A DNA stretch of 64,000 bases from Cytobacillus oceanisediminis 2691 (GTDB lineage Bacteria > Bacillota > Bacilli > Bacillales > Cytobacillaceae): assembly GCF_000294775.2 (NCBI RefSeq), contig NZ_CP015506.1, positions 657,501 to 721,500 on the forward strand, given 5' to 3'. Shown here one piece after another: positions 8,195 to 16,658 of this stretch (its first letter is position 1; every line of letters begins with the position of its first letter). The notes below the pieces were generated by a model. That model searched no databases, was not told the DNA's origin, and was given only the letters and a program-made list of their open reading frames with translations. The position numbers and the translations under genes were made by a program.

Positions 8195-8704
8195 ATGTTG
8201 CGGAATCAGCAATGGAGCAAGGTAAAGAAAAGATTAGACAGTTTTAAATGTGATTCTCTGAAAGAAAGGCTGCAGTTTACAGTGACCAATTACAGGAGGG
8301 CTCACGATCAATTGGGGAGAGCCTATATTACGGTTGATAAAAAGGAAGTCATCAATATGTGTACCATTACTTCTGAGACCGCTCTAAACAGAAGAACTTA
8401 TGAAATAAAAAGAGAGAAACATATCCCTTATAACGATTGGGATGAAGCACATGAATGGGTATTAGACGAAGGGATTTTTGCTCAGTATGATTTCTTTGAT
8501 GCCGTAGAGGAATACTTTCTGCTGCCTATTGAAGAATCATTAAAATCCAACAACATGCTGATTAAAATATTTGCCTTGATAGATAGGCGGGTGGGGAAAA
8601 GGACTTTAGAAAAAATGAAGCAGTCTATTCTTTGCGAGAAAGAAATCGTCCAGTTCTTTTATACATTGCGATGTAAAGCTGAAGGTATAAGACTTCATGG
8701 TTAA
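8195..8704 (+). CDS. SF0329-like family protein, function unknown
   Basis: A 169-residue soluble protein starting MLRNQQWSKVKKRLDSF after a GGGGG ribosome site. The segment LGRAYITVDKKEVINMCTI resembles what I recall of the SF0329 family of Bacilli and enterics, with no known function. The C-terminal half is helical and ends with a basic tail. It is a single gene with a convergent terminator shared with the minus-strand gene at 8782. Confidence 0.7.
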   Translation: MLRNQQWSKVKKRLDSFKCDSLKERLQFTVTNYRRAHDQLGRAYITVDKKEVINMCTITSETALNRRTYEIKREKHIPYNDWDEAHEWVLDEGIFAQYDFFDAVEEYFLLPIEESLKSNNMLIKIFALIDRRVGKRTLEKMKQSILCEKEIVQFFYTLRCKAEGIRLHG

Positions 8705-8743
8705 TGGAGCAGGAGGTATCCTTGCATGCTAAAAGGCCAGGTT

Positions 8744-8773
8744 AGTGGAAGCATACCATTCGCTGCTTCCACT
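8744..8773. terminator. Bidirectional terminator
   Basis: AGTGGAAGC and GCTTCCACT form a 9-bp stem with a 12-base loop between two convergent genes. Confidence 0.75.
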
Positions 8774-8781
8774 ATTTAAGT

Positions 8782-9192
8782 TTACAAATTGTCTTTATGA
8801 TAGGGCGAATTCATTTCTTCGCTTACCACACTGAAGGTATTCCCATCAGGGTCAAAGAAATCAAACCCTTTCATAATCCCATAATCATGAATGTCTGTTG
8901 TTTCCACTCCATTTTGTTTTAACCGATTGTAAGCTTGCTGGATATTATCTACTTCGAAATTATAATATACGTTTTTATTTTTTCCTTTGACAGTAAATTC
9001 TGTTGGCTGAGGTTTTTCTGTTTTTATTAAAGCAAGACCTGTGACGTCATTCTCAAAAACATAACCCACACCATGATCAGCCCCATTTTCTTGCCACTCA
9101 TCGACCTTCGTTAGACCAAGGTTTACTTCATACCATTTTTTAGATCTTTCCAAATCTGTAACCGGAATAAAAATACTGCCTACCTTAAACAT
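8782..9192 (-). CDS. VOC (glyoxalase/bleomycin resistance) family protein
   Basis: A 136-residue protein with the paired beta-alpha-beta-beta-beta pattern of the vicinal oxygen chelate fold: FKVGSIFIPVTDLERSKKWYEVNLGL at the N-terminus and FDFFDPDGNTFSVVSEE at the C-terminus, where the last Glu is the usual metal ligand. Substrate is unknown; such proteins are dioxygenases, isomerases or drug binders. AAGGAGTG lies 8 bases before ATG 9192. The gene is monocistronic. Confidence 0.88.
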   Translation of the reverse strand: MFKVGSIFIPVTDLERSKKWYEVNLGLTKVDEWQENGADHGVGYVFENDVTGLALIKTEKPQPTEFTVKGKNKNVYYNFEVDNIQQAYNRLKQNGVETTDIHDYGIMKGFDFFDPDGNTFSVVSEEMNSPYHKDNL

Positions 9193-9281
9193 GCAAAATC
9201 ACACTCCTTATTTTTTGTTCCTATACAAACGATTATAATGAAAGAAAAGTTACAAAATAATGAAAATTTTTGGGGGATATA

Positions 9282-9977
9282 ATGATTACAGAGTCTTTAA
9301 CTATTGAGGAGATTTCTTTGAGGCTGTATAAATATTGTTTATCCTTATCATCCTCAGAATGGCTGGCCGAGGATTTAACCCAGGAGACACTGATTAAATT
9401 TTTCAAAATAAAAGAAAAAGAGCCAGACCGGGTGATTAACATAACCTTTTTGTACACCATTGCCAAAAATATTTTTATTGATGAAAAGCGCAAGAAAAGT
9501 GAAATGCTGATCGATCCTCATGAGTTATTTGAGAAAAGTTGGGATTTTACGGAGTGGGACAGTCTATTAGAAATCTTATATAGTACACTTCCACTCCGTC
9601 AGGCTATGCTAATAACGTTAAAAGATGTGTTCCAATATACTTCTGAGGAAATCGCCGCAATGCTGAGAGTCAGTAATGAATCAATTAAAACAGCCCTTCA
9701 CCGAGCAAGAACTTCATTAAAGAAAAATACTTCTCCAGATACTAATAAACAGCCATACAATGACAATATAATAAATGAATTTTCATCAGCAGTTAAAAAC
9801 CATCAGCCTTTAAAGATATTTTACTATTATCGACTGCTGCAAACAGAAAATTTCAAGGTGATGACCAATAGGGAGAAGGGTTTCCATGCCATTTTTATAT
9901 CAGATCCTGATGGAAATATTCTTCAGATATTTTCAAGAAAGAGTATAGCTATAGGAGTTAAGGGGAGAGAAAAGTGA
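9282..9977 (+). CDS. Sigma-70 family (ECF-like) RNA polymerase sigma factor
   Basis: About 231 residues. Region 2 is recognisable in WLAEDLTQETLIKFFK with FLYTIAKNIFIDEKRKK, and region 4 helix-turn-helix in YTSEEIAAMLRVSNESIKTALHRARTSLKK. The C-terminal 80 residues after the HTH are an extra domain ending in an FISDPDGNILQIFS strand pair. ATG 9282 after GGGGGAT is chosen over TTG 9270. The stop overlaps the next gene's GTG by two bases, so the two are translationally coupled. No anti-sigma gene is adjacent, and the extra C-terminal domain may play that role, as in some ECF groups (inference). Confidence 0.85.
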   Translation: MITESLTIEEISLRLYKYCLSLSSSEWLAEDLTQETLIKFFKIKEKEPDRVINITFLYTIAKNIFIDEKRKKSEMLIDPHELFEKSWDFTEWDSLLEILYSTLPLRQAMLITLKDVFQYTSEEIAAMLRVSNESIKTALHRARTSLKKNTSPDTNKQPYNDNIINEFSSAVKNHQPLKIFYYYRLLQTENFKVMTNREKGFHAIFISDPDGNILQIFSRKSIAIGVKGREK

Positions 9978-10531
9978 TACCGACATTAGAGACTAGAAGA
10001 TTAAAGCTGAGAGAAATAGTGAAAGAAGATGCCGAGAGTATATACGCTTGTTTTTCTAATGACAATGTAACTCGTTACTATGGGCAGGAAACATTAGAAA
10101 AGAGGGAACAAGCTGAAGCACTTGTTGACTTTTTTGCAAATAGCTACAGGGAGAAAAAAGGAATGCGCTGGGGAATTGAATTAAAAGGAAAGAAAGGAAT
10201 AATCGGGACTGTTGGCTTCAATGCATTGTCCCATAAACATAAGCGTGCAGAAATAGGATATGAAATACATCCTGAACATTGGAGAAAAGGGTATACTTTC
10301 GAAGCTGTGTCGAAAGTTATTCAATATGGATTTCAAGAATTGGATCTTACTCGTATTGGGGCAGTTGTATTTATGGATAATGAGGCATCTAATAAATTGC
10401 TGACTAAAGCCGGGTTTCAAAAAGAGGGTATTCTAAGAGGTTATATGCAGCAAAATGGGGAAGCACACGATACCTATGTATATTCTATTCTAAAAGATAA
10501 TAGGCAGGCTCTACATGATGAATTTATGTGA
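9974..10531 (+). CDS. GNAT acetyltransferase, RimJ/RimL type
   Basis: A 185-residue acetyl-CoA-dependent N-acetyltransferase. It starts IPTLETRRLKLREI, the usual opening of RimJ-type proteins. Motif A is EIGYEIHPEHWRKGYTFEAV and motif B is NEASNKLLTKAGFQKEGILRGY. Targets in this group are protein N-termini or small amines. GTG 9974 overlaps the sigma factor stop (GTGA), with AAGGGGAGAG upstream. Its coupling to a sigma factor suggests that they are co-produced in one response. Confidence 0.88.
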   Translation: MIPTLETRRLKLREIVKEDAESIYACFSNDNVTRYYGQETLEKREQAEALVDFFANSYREKKGMRWGIELKGKKGIIGTVGFNALSHKHKRAEIGYEIHPEHWRKGYTFEAVSKVIQYGFQELDLTRIGAVVFMDNEASNKLLTKAGFQKEGILRGYMQQNGEAHDTYVYSILKDNRQALHDEFM

Positions 10532-10540
10532 AAGATTCAA

Positions 10541-10590
10541 GAGCTGCCAGCCAGGTGTTTTTTTCATTTTACACAAGCGGGGAAAAAGAT
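10541..10590 (+). repeat. Degenerate intergenic element
   Basis: GAGCTGCCAGCCAGG hairpin remnant, eight T residues, then ACACAAGCGGGGAAAAAG, a degraded palindrome. It follows the GNAT stop by about 10 bases. Confidence 0.5.
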
Positions 10591-10615
10591 TTTATAACAT
10601 TTGAGGTGGCTTATA

Positions 10616-11095
10616 ATGAACACTTGCGCAGTTGAGGATTTACCGAGAAATAAAATAACAGAGTTTTTTAAGTTGCAATGGGGAAGCCCAGAAATGGTTA
10701 CATCCAGTGGAATTTATGATTGTAGTGCATTAGATGGTATTACTGTTGTAAATGAAGAAGACAATATCATTGGCTTAATCACATACATAATTAAAGATAA
10801 GGAATGCGAAATTATATCATTAGATAGTATGGAAGAAGGTAAGGGGATAGGTACATCGTTAGTTCAAGAAGTAGAAAGTCTTGCAATAAAGAATAATTGC
10901 AAAATCCTTAAACTCATAACAACAAACGATAATTTATTAGCATTAAAGTTTTATCAGAAACGAGGATTTATCCTGTCCAAAATTATTAATAATGCGGTGG
11001 AGAGAGCAAGAAAGTTAAAACCCGAGATACCCTTAATTGGAAATGATGGTATTCCGATCAGAGATGAAATTGAATTGGTAAAGGTATTGAATTAA
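10616..11095 (+). CDS. GNAT family N-acetyltransferase
   Basis: 159 residues. The GNAT core shows IIGLITYIIKDKECEIISLDSM, the acetyl-CoA loop EGKGIGTSLVQEVES and the final NLLALKFYQKRGF helix-strand. ATG 10616 is set by TGAGGTGG 6 bases upstream, while the longer frame from 10601 has no ribosome site. It is a single gene between two element copies, followed directly by one. Confidence 0.87.
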   Translation: MNTCAVEDLPRNKITEFFKLQWGSPEMVTSSGIYDCSALDGITVVNEEDNIIGLITYIIKDKECEIISLDSMEEGKGIGTSLVQEVESLAIKNNCKILKLITTNDNLLALKFYQKRGFILSKIINNAVERARKLKPEIPLIGNDGIPIRDEIELVKVLN

Positions 11096-11096
11096 T

Positions 11097-11176
11097 GGGT
11101 GCTTATATACAAAATTAGCTGCGAATCGAGCAGCTTTTTTCTTTTTAAACTAAGCGGGAAGTTTAGTTGAACAAGG
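11097..11176 (+). repeat. Intergenic GGGGCAG-type element
   Basis: GGGTGCTTATATAC lead-in, AGCTGC/GCAGCT hairpin, six T residues, then AACTAAGCGGGAAGTTTAGTTGAAC. It begins right at the stop codon of the preceding gene and is one of the most complete copies. Confidence 0.8.
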
Positions 11177-11247
11177 ATTCTAAAGATAGGGAGGCGAATA
11201 TAATATTAACAGTTGTTGCAGGTTAGGAAAGTTAAGGAGAGAAACTA

Positions 11248-11997
11248 ATGAAATTAGGTACTCCAATAGCAATAGGAAATACAGCAAAAATCTATCTATA
11301 TAAAAACAATATTTACAAAGTATTTAATGACTACCTGTCCGAAACGGAATCTCTTATTGAATGCGAAAAGCAAAAATATGCTTATTCGCGCGGACTTTCT
11401 GTACCCAAAATAATAGATGTTACGAAAATAGATGGGAAACAAGCTATAATAATGGAATACATCAAGGGTAGATCAATAGGCGATATTCTTTCCGAAAACA
11501 TGGAGCAAGCAGAATATTACATGAATATTTCAGTTGCCATTCAACAAGAAATTCATAAGATTGAGGCTCATTCAATTGAAAACATGACTGAAAAATTAAG
11601 CCGTCAGATTGAATCAGCTAACAGTTTGAATAATAAGCATAAGTCAGCTTTAATAAAAAGTTTAAATAGGATGACATTTAAGAGTAGGCTCTGTCATGGA
11701 GACTATCATTTGTTTAATTTGATTATGTCGGATAACAATGTGGCAATAATTGATTGGGTGGATTCCAGTGCAGGGGATATTCGCGCTGACGTTTACCGTA
11801 CATATCTTTTATATTCCCATTTTTCACATGAATTAGCTGAGATGTATTTGCAGATTTATTGTGAGAAAAGTGGTTTGGTAAAAGATGAAGTGTTACAATG
11901 GGCACCAATTATTGCGGCGGCAAGGCTGGCGGAAATTGTACCTTCTGAGAACCCAGAACGTCTTTTAAAAATAGTAAATCAATACTGTCCTTTATAG
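11248..11997 (+). CDS. Aminoglycoside phosphotransferase (APH) family kinase
   Basis: A 249-residue small-molecule kinase of the APH/choline kinase fold. The N-lobe has a YLYKNNIYKVFNDY lysine strand and the IIMEYIKG hinge; the catalytic loop reads LCHGDYHLFNLIM and the metal site AIIDWVDSSAGDIRADV. These match an active ATP- or GTP-dependent enzyme. It could confer drug tolerance or act on a metabolite; the sequence does not decide. AAGGAGAG precedes ATG. It is monocistronic. Confidence 0.87.
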   Translation: MKLGTPIAIGNTAKIYLYKNNIYKVFNDYLSETESLIECEKQKYAYSRGLSVPKIIDVTKIDGKQAIIMEYIKGRSIGDILSENMEQAEYYMNISVAIQQEIHKIEAHSIENMTEKLSRQIESANSLNNKHKSALIKSLNRMTFKSRLCHGDYHLFNLIMSDNNVAIIDWVDSSAGDIRADVYRTYLLYSHFSHELAEMYLQIYCEKSGLVKDEVLQWAPIIAAARLAEIVPSENPERLLKIVNQYCPL

Positions 11998-12195
11998 ATG
12001 AAAGTGATAACTGGGCATAAGGGTTCTAACATGGCGGCATTTTCTTATTGTTCAATTACGAATAAAAAAAATGATAACCCTTCCCCATTACTTGGTACTA
12101 TTCTTTTGCACCGACAGTCGAGATATCTTCAAATGAAAAACACAGACTTAAAATTTCTCTTAAATAGACCTTAAAATAATATGGTACAATATATC

Positions 12196-12212
12196 ATACC
12201 CCAGTTGAGTAT
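12196..12212. promoter_or_regulatory. CsoR-type operator upstream of csoR
   Basis: ATACCCCAGTTGAGTAT, 28 bases before the csoR start. It fits the ATACCC-N5-GGGTAT-like GC-centred palindromes bound by copper-sensing CsoR, and suggests autoregulation. Confidence 0.65.
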
Positions 12213-12240
12213 ACTTTAATGTATAAGAAGGAGAGAGTTT

Positions 12241-12546
12241 ATGCATAATTCTGAAGAAGAAAAGTTGACCCATAGGTCAACAAAAGAAAAGGATAAGTTA
12301 GTCACTCGATTAAAAAGGATTGAAGGGCAAGTACGCGGCATTCAAAATATGATTGAAAATGACCGGTATTGTGTAGATATCCTAACTCAAATATCTGCAA
12401 TTAATTCAGCCATGAATAATGTTGGGCTTCATCTGCTGGAAAATCATACAAGACATTGTGTTTCAGATGCTATTAAAGATGGTAATGGAGAAGAAGCGAT
12501 TCAGGAATTAATGGATGTATTTAAACGATTTTCTAAGTCACAATAA
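12241..12546 (+). CDS. csoR: Copper-sensing transcriptional repressor CsoR
   Basis: A 101-residue all-helical protein with the CsoR signature: LVTRLKRIEGQVRGIQNMIENDRYC (first Cu ligand Cys), then LHLLENHTRHC (His and second Cys ligands). CsoR tetramers bind GC-rich palindromes and release DNA on Cu(I) binding. It heads a copper cluster with copZ and copA downstream. AAGGAGAG precedes the ATG, an operator lies just upstream and a terminator follows. Confidence 0.95.
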   Translation: MHNSEEEKLTHRSTKEKDKLVTRLKRIEGQVRGIQNMIENDRYCVDILTQISAINSAMNNVGLHLLENHTRHCVSDAIKDGNGEEAIQELMDVFKRFSKSQ

Positions 12547-12548
12547 CA

Positions 12549-12578
12549 AAAGCCAGCACGCGATTGCTGGCTTTATTT
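12549..12578 (+). terminator. Terminator after csoR
   Basis: AAAGCCAGC pairs with GCTGGCTTT, followed by a T-rich run. Confidence 0.88.
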
Positions 12579-12591
12579 TTTACTTATTGAC

Positions 12592-12608
12592 ATACCCATC
12601 ATGGGTAT
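12592..12608. promoter_or_regulatory. CsoR-type operator
   Basis: ATACCCATCATGGGTAT is the most symmetrical of five such sites here. It precedes the damaged csoR-like gene. Confidence 0.7.
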
Positions 12609-12670
12609 GGTAAATTAAAAGCGTAATAAAAATTAATCACATAAACAAAAAAATGAAAGGGGTGGAATGA

Positions 12671-12986
12671 TTGGCATATCTACTTTTGCTTTCTAAGGAA
12701 TCCTGTTGTAGCAAGTCAAGAAAAAGGCACAGGTAATTATCTGAATAATTTACAGGAAAAGCTCATTAAAAGGATGAACAGAATAGAAGGGCAAATTAAA
12801 GGAATAAAAAATATGATGATTAAGCAAACTTATTGTGATAATATTTTGCATCAAATGCTCAGGCTGCATTATATTTCCCGAGTTTTGTTAGAGAGTCATA
12901 TAAACACGTGTGTAACAATGTTGAAGGAAGAAGATCCAGACATTGTGAAGGAGTTTTTAACGACCATTTCTAAAATTACTAAATAA
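12671..12986 (+). pseudogene. Second CsoR/RcnR-family gene, apparent +1 frameshift
   Basis: The C-terminal 70 codons from ATG 12774 encode RMNRIEGQIKGIKNMM...YCDNIL...LLESHINTCV, a second CsoR-family core with Cys, His and Cys ligands. The first helix continues upstream in the same frame (NNLQEKLIK) but has no start codon. A TTG at 12671 behind AAAGGGGTGG opens a Cys-containing frame (LLLLSKESCC) that stops after 21 codons. Skipping one base near the A5 run at 12721-12725 joins the two halves into a protein of about 105 residues. It is either a frameshift pseudogene, a truncated 70-residue product, or a case of slippage. Confidence 0.65.
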
Positions 12987-13003
12987 AATTTTTTGTTTAT
13001 TTT

Positions 13004-13020
13004 ATACCCAGCGTAGGTAT
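13004..13020. promoter_or_regulatory. CsoR-type operator upstream of copZ
   Basis: ATACCCAGCGTAGGTAT, 31 bases before the copZ start. Confidence 0.68.
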
Positions 13021-13051
13021 AGTATAAAAACAATGTTAAGGAGGAATTTTT

Positions 13052-13267
13052 TTGGAACAAGTAACACTTAACGTTCAAGGAATGTCTTGTGGGCATTGTG
13101 TCAATTCAATTGAAGGTAATGTAGGGAAGTTAAGGGGTGTTAAGTCTGTCAAGGTTCATCTTTCAGAAGGTAAGGTGGATGTGACATTTGATTCAAATAC
13201 AGTAAGCTTGAACGAAATTACAGATGTTATTGAAGAACAAGGATATGATATCGAACAACCAGCCTAA
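13052..13267 (+). CDS. copZ: Copper chaperone CopZ
   Basis: A 71-residue HMA domain protein with the Cu(I)-binding motif MSCGHC near residue 12 and the full ferredoxin-like beta-alpha-beta-beta-alpha-beta pattern. It carries Cu(I) in the cytosol to the CopA ATPase encoded next. The TTG start has AAGGAGGAA upstream. It has its own operator and is separated from copA by a terminator and a further operator, so copA is transcribed separately or at lower read-through. Confidence 0.95.
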   Translation: MEQVTLNVQGMSCGHCVNSIEGNVGKLRGVKSVKVHLSEGKVDVTFDSNTVSLNEITDVIEEQGYDIEQPA

Positions 13268-13293
13268 GTTTATGTATTTGTTAAATAAAAATG

Positions 13294-13328
13294 AAACAGA
13301 TCGTGCCCTTTTCAGCGCGATCTGTTTT
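13294..13328 (+). terminator. Terminator between copZ and copA
   Basis: AAACAGATCG and CGATCTGTTT form a 10-bp stem with a 14-base loop. Confidence 0.82.
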
Positions 13329-13340
13329 CGGAATAAAAAC

Positions 13341-13357
13341 ATACCCCACTGGAGTAT
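13341..13357. promoter_or_regulatory. CsoR-type operator upstream of copA
   Basis: ATACCCCACTGGAGTAT, 22 bases before the copA start, directly after the copZ terminator. Confidence 0.68.
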
Positions 13358-13379
13358 GGGGGCGATAGGAGTGAAAAAT

Positions 13380-15797
13380 ATGAGCCAGAAGGAAGCAACC
13401 CTTCAAATTGCTGGAATGACTTGTGCTGCTTGTGCAACAAGAATTGAAAAAGGATTGAAGAAAATCGATGGAGTCGAAGACGCCAACGTGAACTTTGCCC
13501 TTGAGAAAACAAACATCAAATATGATCCAGATAAAACTGGCACAGCAAAATTTAAGGAGAAAGTCGAATCTTTAGGGTATAACGTTGTAAGCGAGAAAGT
13601 GGAGTTTGATATTACAGGAATGACCTGTGCAGCCTGTGCCAATAAAATTGAAAAACGCTTAAATAAGTTGGATGGAGTTGAAAAAGCAGGGGTTAACTAT
13701 GCAATAGAAACTGTTCTGGTTGAATATAATCCTGAGCAAGTTTCTATCCCTGAAATGAAAGAGGCAATTAAAAAGTTAGGCTATAACCTTGAACAAAAGA
13801 AAGAAAATGCAGGGGAACAGGTTGACCATCGACAAAAAGAGATAGAAAAGCAGCAAGGAAAGTTTCTTTTCTCTGCCATTTTATCATTCCCGCTATTGTG
13901 GGCAATGGTTAGTCATTTTGAATTTACGTCATTCGTTTGGCTGCCCGACATGTTTATGAATCCTTGGGTACAGCTAGCCCTGGCGACACCAGTTCAATTT
14001 GTGGTTGGTAAACAGTTTTATGTTGGGGCCTATAAGGCGTTAAGAAACAAGAGTGCAAATATGGATGTGCTAGTTGCTCTTGGTACATCAGCTGCATATT
14101 TCTATAGTTTGTATCTAAGCTTTGCATCGATAGGCTCCGATGGCCACATGGTTGAGCTCTATTATGAAACGAGTGCTGTTCTTATTACCTTAATTCTATT
14201 AGGTAAACTGTTTGAGGCGAAGGCGAAAGGCCGCTCATCTGAGGCGATTAAGAAGTTAATGGGACTTCAGGCGAAAAATGCAACAGTCGTTCGTGATGGC
14301 CAAGAAATGATTATCCCAATCCAAGAAGTTTTAGAAGGGGATATTGTTTATGTGAAACCTGGTGAAAAGGTACCGGTAGATGGTGAGATTGTGGAAGGAA
14401 GATCAGCCCTTGATGAATCAATGTTAACGGGTGAAAGTATTCCAATTGATAAAACGATTGGAGATAGCGTTATTGGTTCAACAATTAATAAAAATGGATT
14501 CTTGAAAATTAAAGCAACAAAGGTTGGAAAAGATACAGCTTTAGCTCAAATCATTAAGGTAGTTGAAGAAGCCCAAGGCTCTAAAGCACCAATCCAGCGA
14601 TTGGCAGACGTAATTTCAGGTATTTTTGTACCGATTGTAGTTGGTATAGCGATTATTGCTTTCCTTGTGTGGTTTTTCTATATCAATCCTGGAGATTTTG
14701 CAGATGCTCTTGAAAAATTCATTGCGGTTCTAGTTATTGCTTGCCCTTGTGCCCTTGGTCTTGCAACACCAACTTCGATTATGGCCGGTTCAGGCCGTTC
14801 AGCTGAATTTGGGATTTTATTTAAAGGTGGGGAACACCTTGAAACAACACATCGTTTAGATACGATTATCCTGGATAAAACAGGGACAGTTACAAACGGT
14901 AAGCCGTCCTTAACGGATGTCATTTTAGCAGAAGGAATAGATGAAATCGAATTTCTTACGCTGGTTGGCACAGCTGAAAGAAACTCCGAACATCCACTTG
15001 CAGAAGCCATTGTGGAAGGTATCAAAGAAAAAGGAATTAATCTTGGGTCATCGGAGGCATTTGAAGCTATCCCTGGTTTCGGTATCCAGTCAACGGTGAA
15101 AGGTAAGCAGTTATTAATCGGGACACGAAGACTCATGGCTAAATATAGTGTCAATGTTCATGAAGTATTGTCCAAAATGGAGAACTTGGAGAAGCAAGGG
15201 AAGACAGCTATGTTAGTAGCAATTGATGGCAGCTATGCAGGTATGGTTGCCGTTGCTGATACCATTAAGGATACATCTAAAGAAGCCATTGCCCGCTTAA
15301 ACAAAATGGGCTTAGAAGTAGTAATGATCACAGGGGATAATACCCAAACAGCAAAAGCTATTGCGGACCAAGTTGGAATTAAGAAAGTCATTGCGGAGGT
15401 TTTACCAGAAGGCAAGGCTGAAGAAGTAAAAAAGCTTCAGCAAGCTGGTAAAAAAGTGGCCATGGTTGGGGATGGAATCAACGATGCCCCTGCACTTGCG
15501 ACAGCTGATATCGGTATGGCGATTGGTACAGGTACCGATGTGGCAATGGAAGCAGCCGACATCACCCTCATCCGAGGTGATTTATCGAGTATTGCAGATG
15601 CGATTTTCATGAGTAAGAAAACAATCACGAATATTAAACAAAATCTATTCTGGGCACTTGCCTATAACGTCATAGGAATTCCAATCGCAGCAGCTGGTTT
15701 CTTAGCTCCTTGGTTAGCGGGGGCAGCGATGGCGTTTAGTTCTGTATCGGTTGTTCTTAACGCACTAAGGCTTCAAAGGATTAAGTTAAAAGCTTAA
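13380..15797 (+). CDS. copA: Copper-exporting P1B-type ATPase CopA
   Basis: 805 residues. Two N-terminal HMA domains carry GMTCAAC (Cys at about 15/18 and 83/86). Then come the membrane helices with the CPC translocation motif (about 455-457), the actuator TGES loop, the phosphorylation site DKTGT (Asp about 499), the SEHP motif of heavy-metal pumps and the MVGDGINDAPAL hinge. It exports Cu(I) from the cytoplasm. The frame is open back to 13224, but AGGAG at 13367-13371 fixes ATG 13380, and the longer version would read through the terminator and operator. His-rich and UGA-containing genes follow closely. Confidence 0.96.
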   Translation: MSQKEATLQIAGMTCAACATRIEKGLKKIDGVEDANVNFALEKTNIKYDPDKTGTAKFKEKVESLGYNVVSEKVEFDITGMTCAACANKIEKRLNKLDGVEKAGVNYAIETVLVEYNPEQVSIPEMKEAIKKLGYNLEQKKENAGEQVDHRQKEIEKQQGKFLFSAILSFPLLWAMVSHFEFTSFVWLPDMFMNPWVQLALATPVQFVVGKQFYVGAYKALRNKSANMDVLVALGTSAAYFYSLYLSFASIGSDGHMVELYYETSAVLITLILLGKLFEAKAKGRSSEAIKKLMGLQAKNATVVRDGQEMIIPIQEVLEGDIVYVKPGEKVPVDGEIVEGRSALDESMLTGESIPIDKTIGDSVIGSTINKNGFLKIKATKVGKDTALAQIIKVVEEAQGSKAPIQRLADVISGIFVPIVVGIAIIAFLVWFFYINPGDFADALEKFIAVLVIACPCALGLATPTSIMAGSGRSAEFGILFKGGEHLETTHRLDTIILDKTGTVTNGKPSLTDVILAEGIDEIEFLTLVGTAERNSEHPLAEAIVEGIKEKGINLGSSEAFEAIPGFGIQSTVKGKQLLIGTRRLMAKYSVNVHEVLSKMENLEKQGKTAMLVAIDGSYAGMVAVADTIKDTSKEAIARLNKMGLEVVMITGDNTQTAKAIADQVGIKKVIAEVLPEGKAEEVKKLQQAGKKVAMVGDGINDAPALATADIGMAIGTGTDVAMEAADITLIRGDLSSIADAIFMSKKTITNIKQNLFWALAYNVIGIPIAAAGFLAPWLAGAAMAFSSVSVVLNALRLQRIKLKA

Positions 15798-15819
15798 ATG
15801 TAGAAAGGAGGGACCTATT

Positions 15820-16635
15820 TTGAAAAAAGGTATTTTGATTTGGACGCTTTCGGCTATCGTGTACCTTGGGGCAGTTATCGCAGGCTACAATGTGTATGCA
15901 AGTATAAATCCAAAAACTGAGGAACACGCTAATCAAAAAACTACTAATCAGGAGGGAGAAAATATGAACCACGACCACGGGGACCATAGTACAAATACTA
16001 TTAGCGAAGTTACACCAAAAGTATCCTACGCTAACGGAGAAATCACCATTGAGTTAAAAGATAAAAATAACCATGTTCCGGAACTGGAAGTTTCCCATGA
16101 AAAATACATGCACTTTATTGTCGTAGGTTCAGACTTACAAGAGTACCATCATTTACATCCAGAGAAAATGGGAGATGGAATCTACAAACAGAAAGTAAGT
16201 TTAGAGGGTAATTCATATAAAGCTTTCGTTGATATAAAACCAAAAGGTCTTCAATATTCAGTAATGCCTATTGAATTCCATGCTGGTGAAGCGCATCATG
16301 AACACGGTAATAACGATCTCGCTGCCGATACGGATTTTACAAAGACAATCAATGGTAAAACGGTTGAATTAACTGCTGAATCATTTGAGATCAGCAAAGA
16401 GGTTACTCTTAATTTTGATTTGAAGGATGCAAAACCTGAGCCTCATTTAGGCGCCTTAGGCCATGTTGTTGTCTTGGATGAAGATGGAGAAAAATATATC
16501 CATGTTCATCCTGTGGCAGATGATAAAACAGTATTTGACACGAAATTTGATAAGCCGGGCATTTATAAGATTTGGGCTGAATTCAAATTTGAAGGACAAG
16601 TGAATGTCTACCCATTCGTTATAGAAGTTAAATAA
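15820..16635 (+). CDS. Secreted/membrane-anchored His-rich protein of the copper cluster
   Basis: 271 residues with an N-terminal membrane anchor (ILIWTLSAIVYLGAVIAGYNVY) and an extracytoplasmic part with His clusters (NHDHGDHS, EYHHLHPE, HAGEAHHEHG, HVHPVAD). Two similar beta-rich halves resemble YtkA/FixH-like modules. Its place 22 bases after copA and its His clusters point to metal, probably copper, binding at the cell surface (inference). TTG start behind AAAGGAGGG. Confidence 0.75.
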   Translation: MKKGILIWTLSAIVYLGAVIAGYNVYASINPKTEEHANQKTTNQEGENMNHDHGDHSTNTISEVTPKVSYANGEITIELKDKNNHVPELEVSHEKYMHFIVVGSDLQEYHHLHPEKMGDGIYKQKVSLEGNSYKAFVDIKPKGLQYSVMPIEFHAGEAHHEHGNNDLAADTDFTKTINGKTVELTAESFEISKEVTLNFDLKDAKPEPHLGALGHVVVLDEDGEKYIHVHPVADDKTVFDTKFDKPGIYKIWAEFKFEGQVNVYPFVIEVK

Positions 16636-16658
16636 ACAAAAAAGGAGAAGTGATTATT

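Noticed and set aside
13224..13379. Longer N-terminus for CopA
   Set aside because: It would overlap copZ, a terminator and a CsoR operator, and lacks a ribosome site. ATG 13380 has one.
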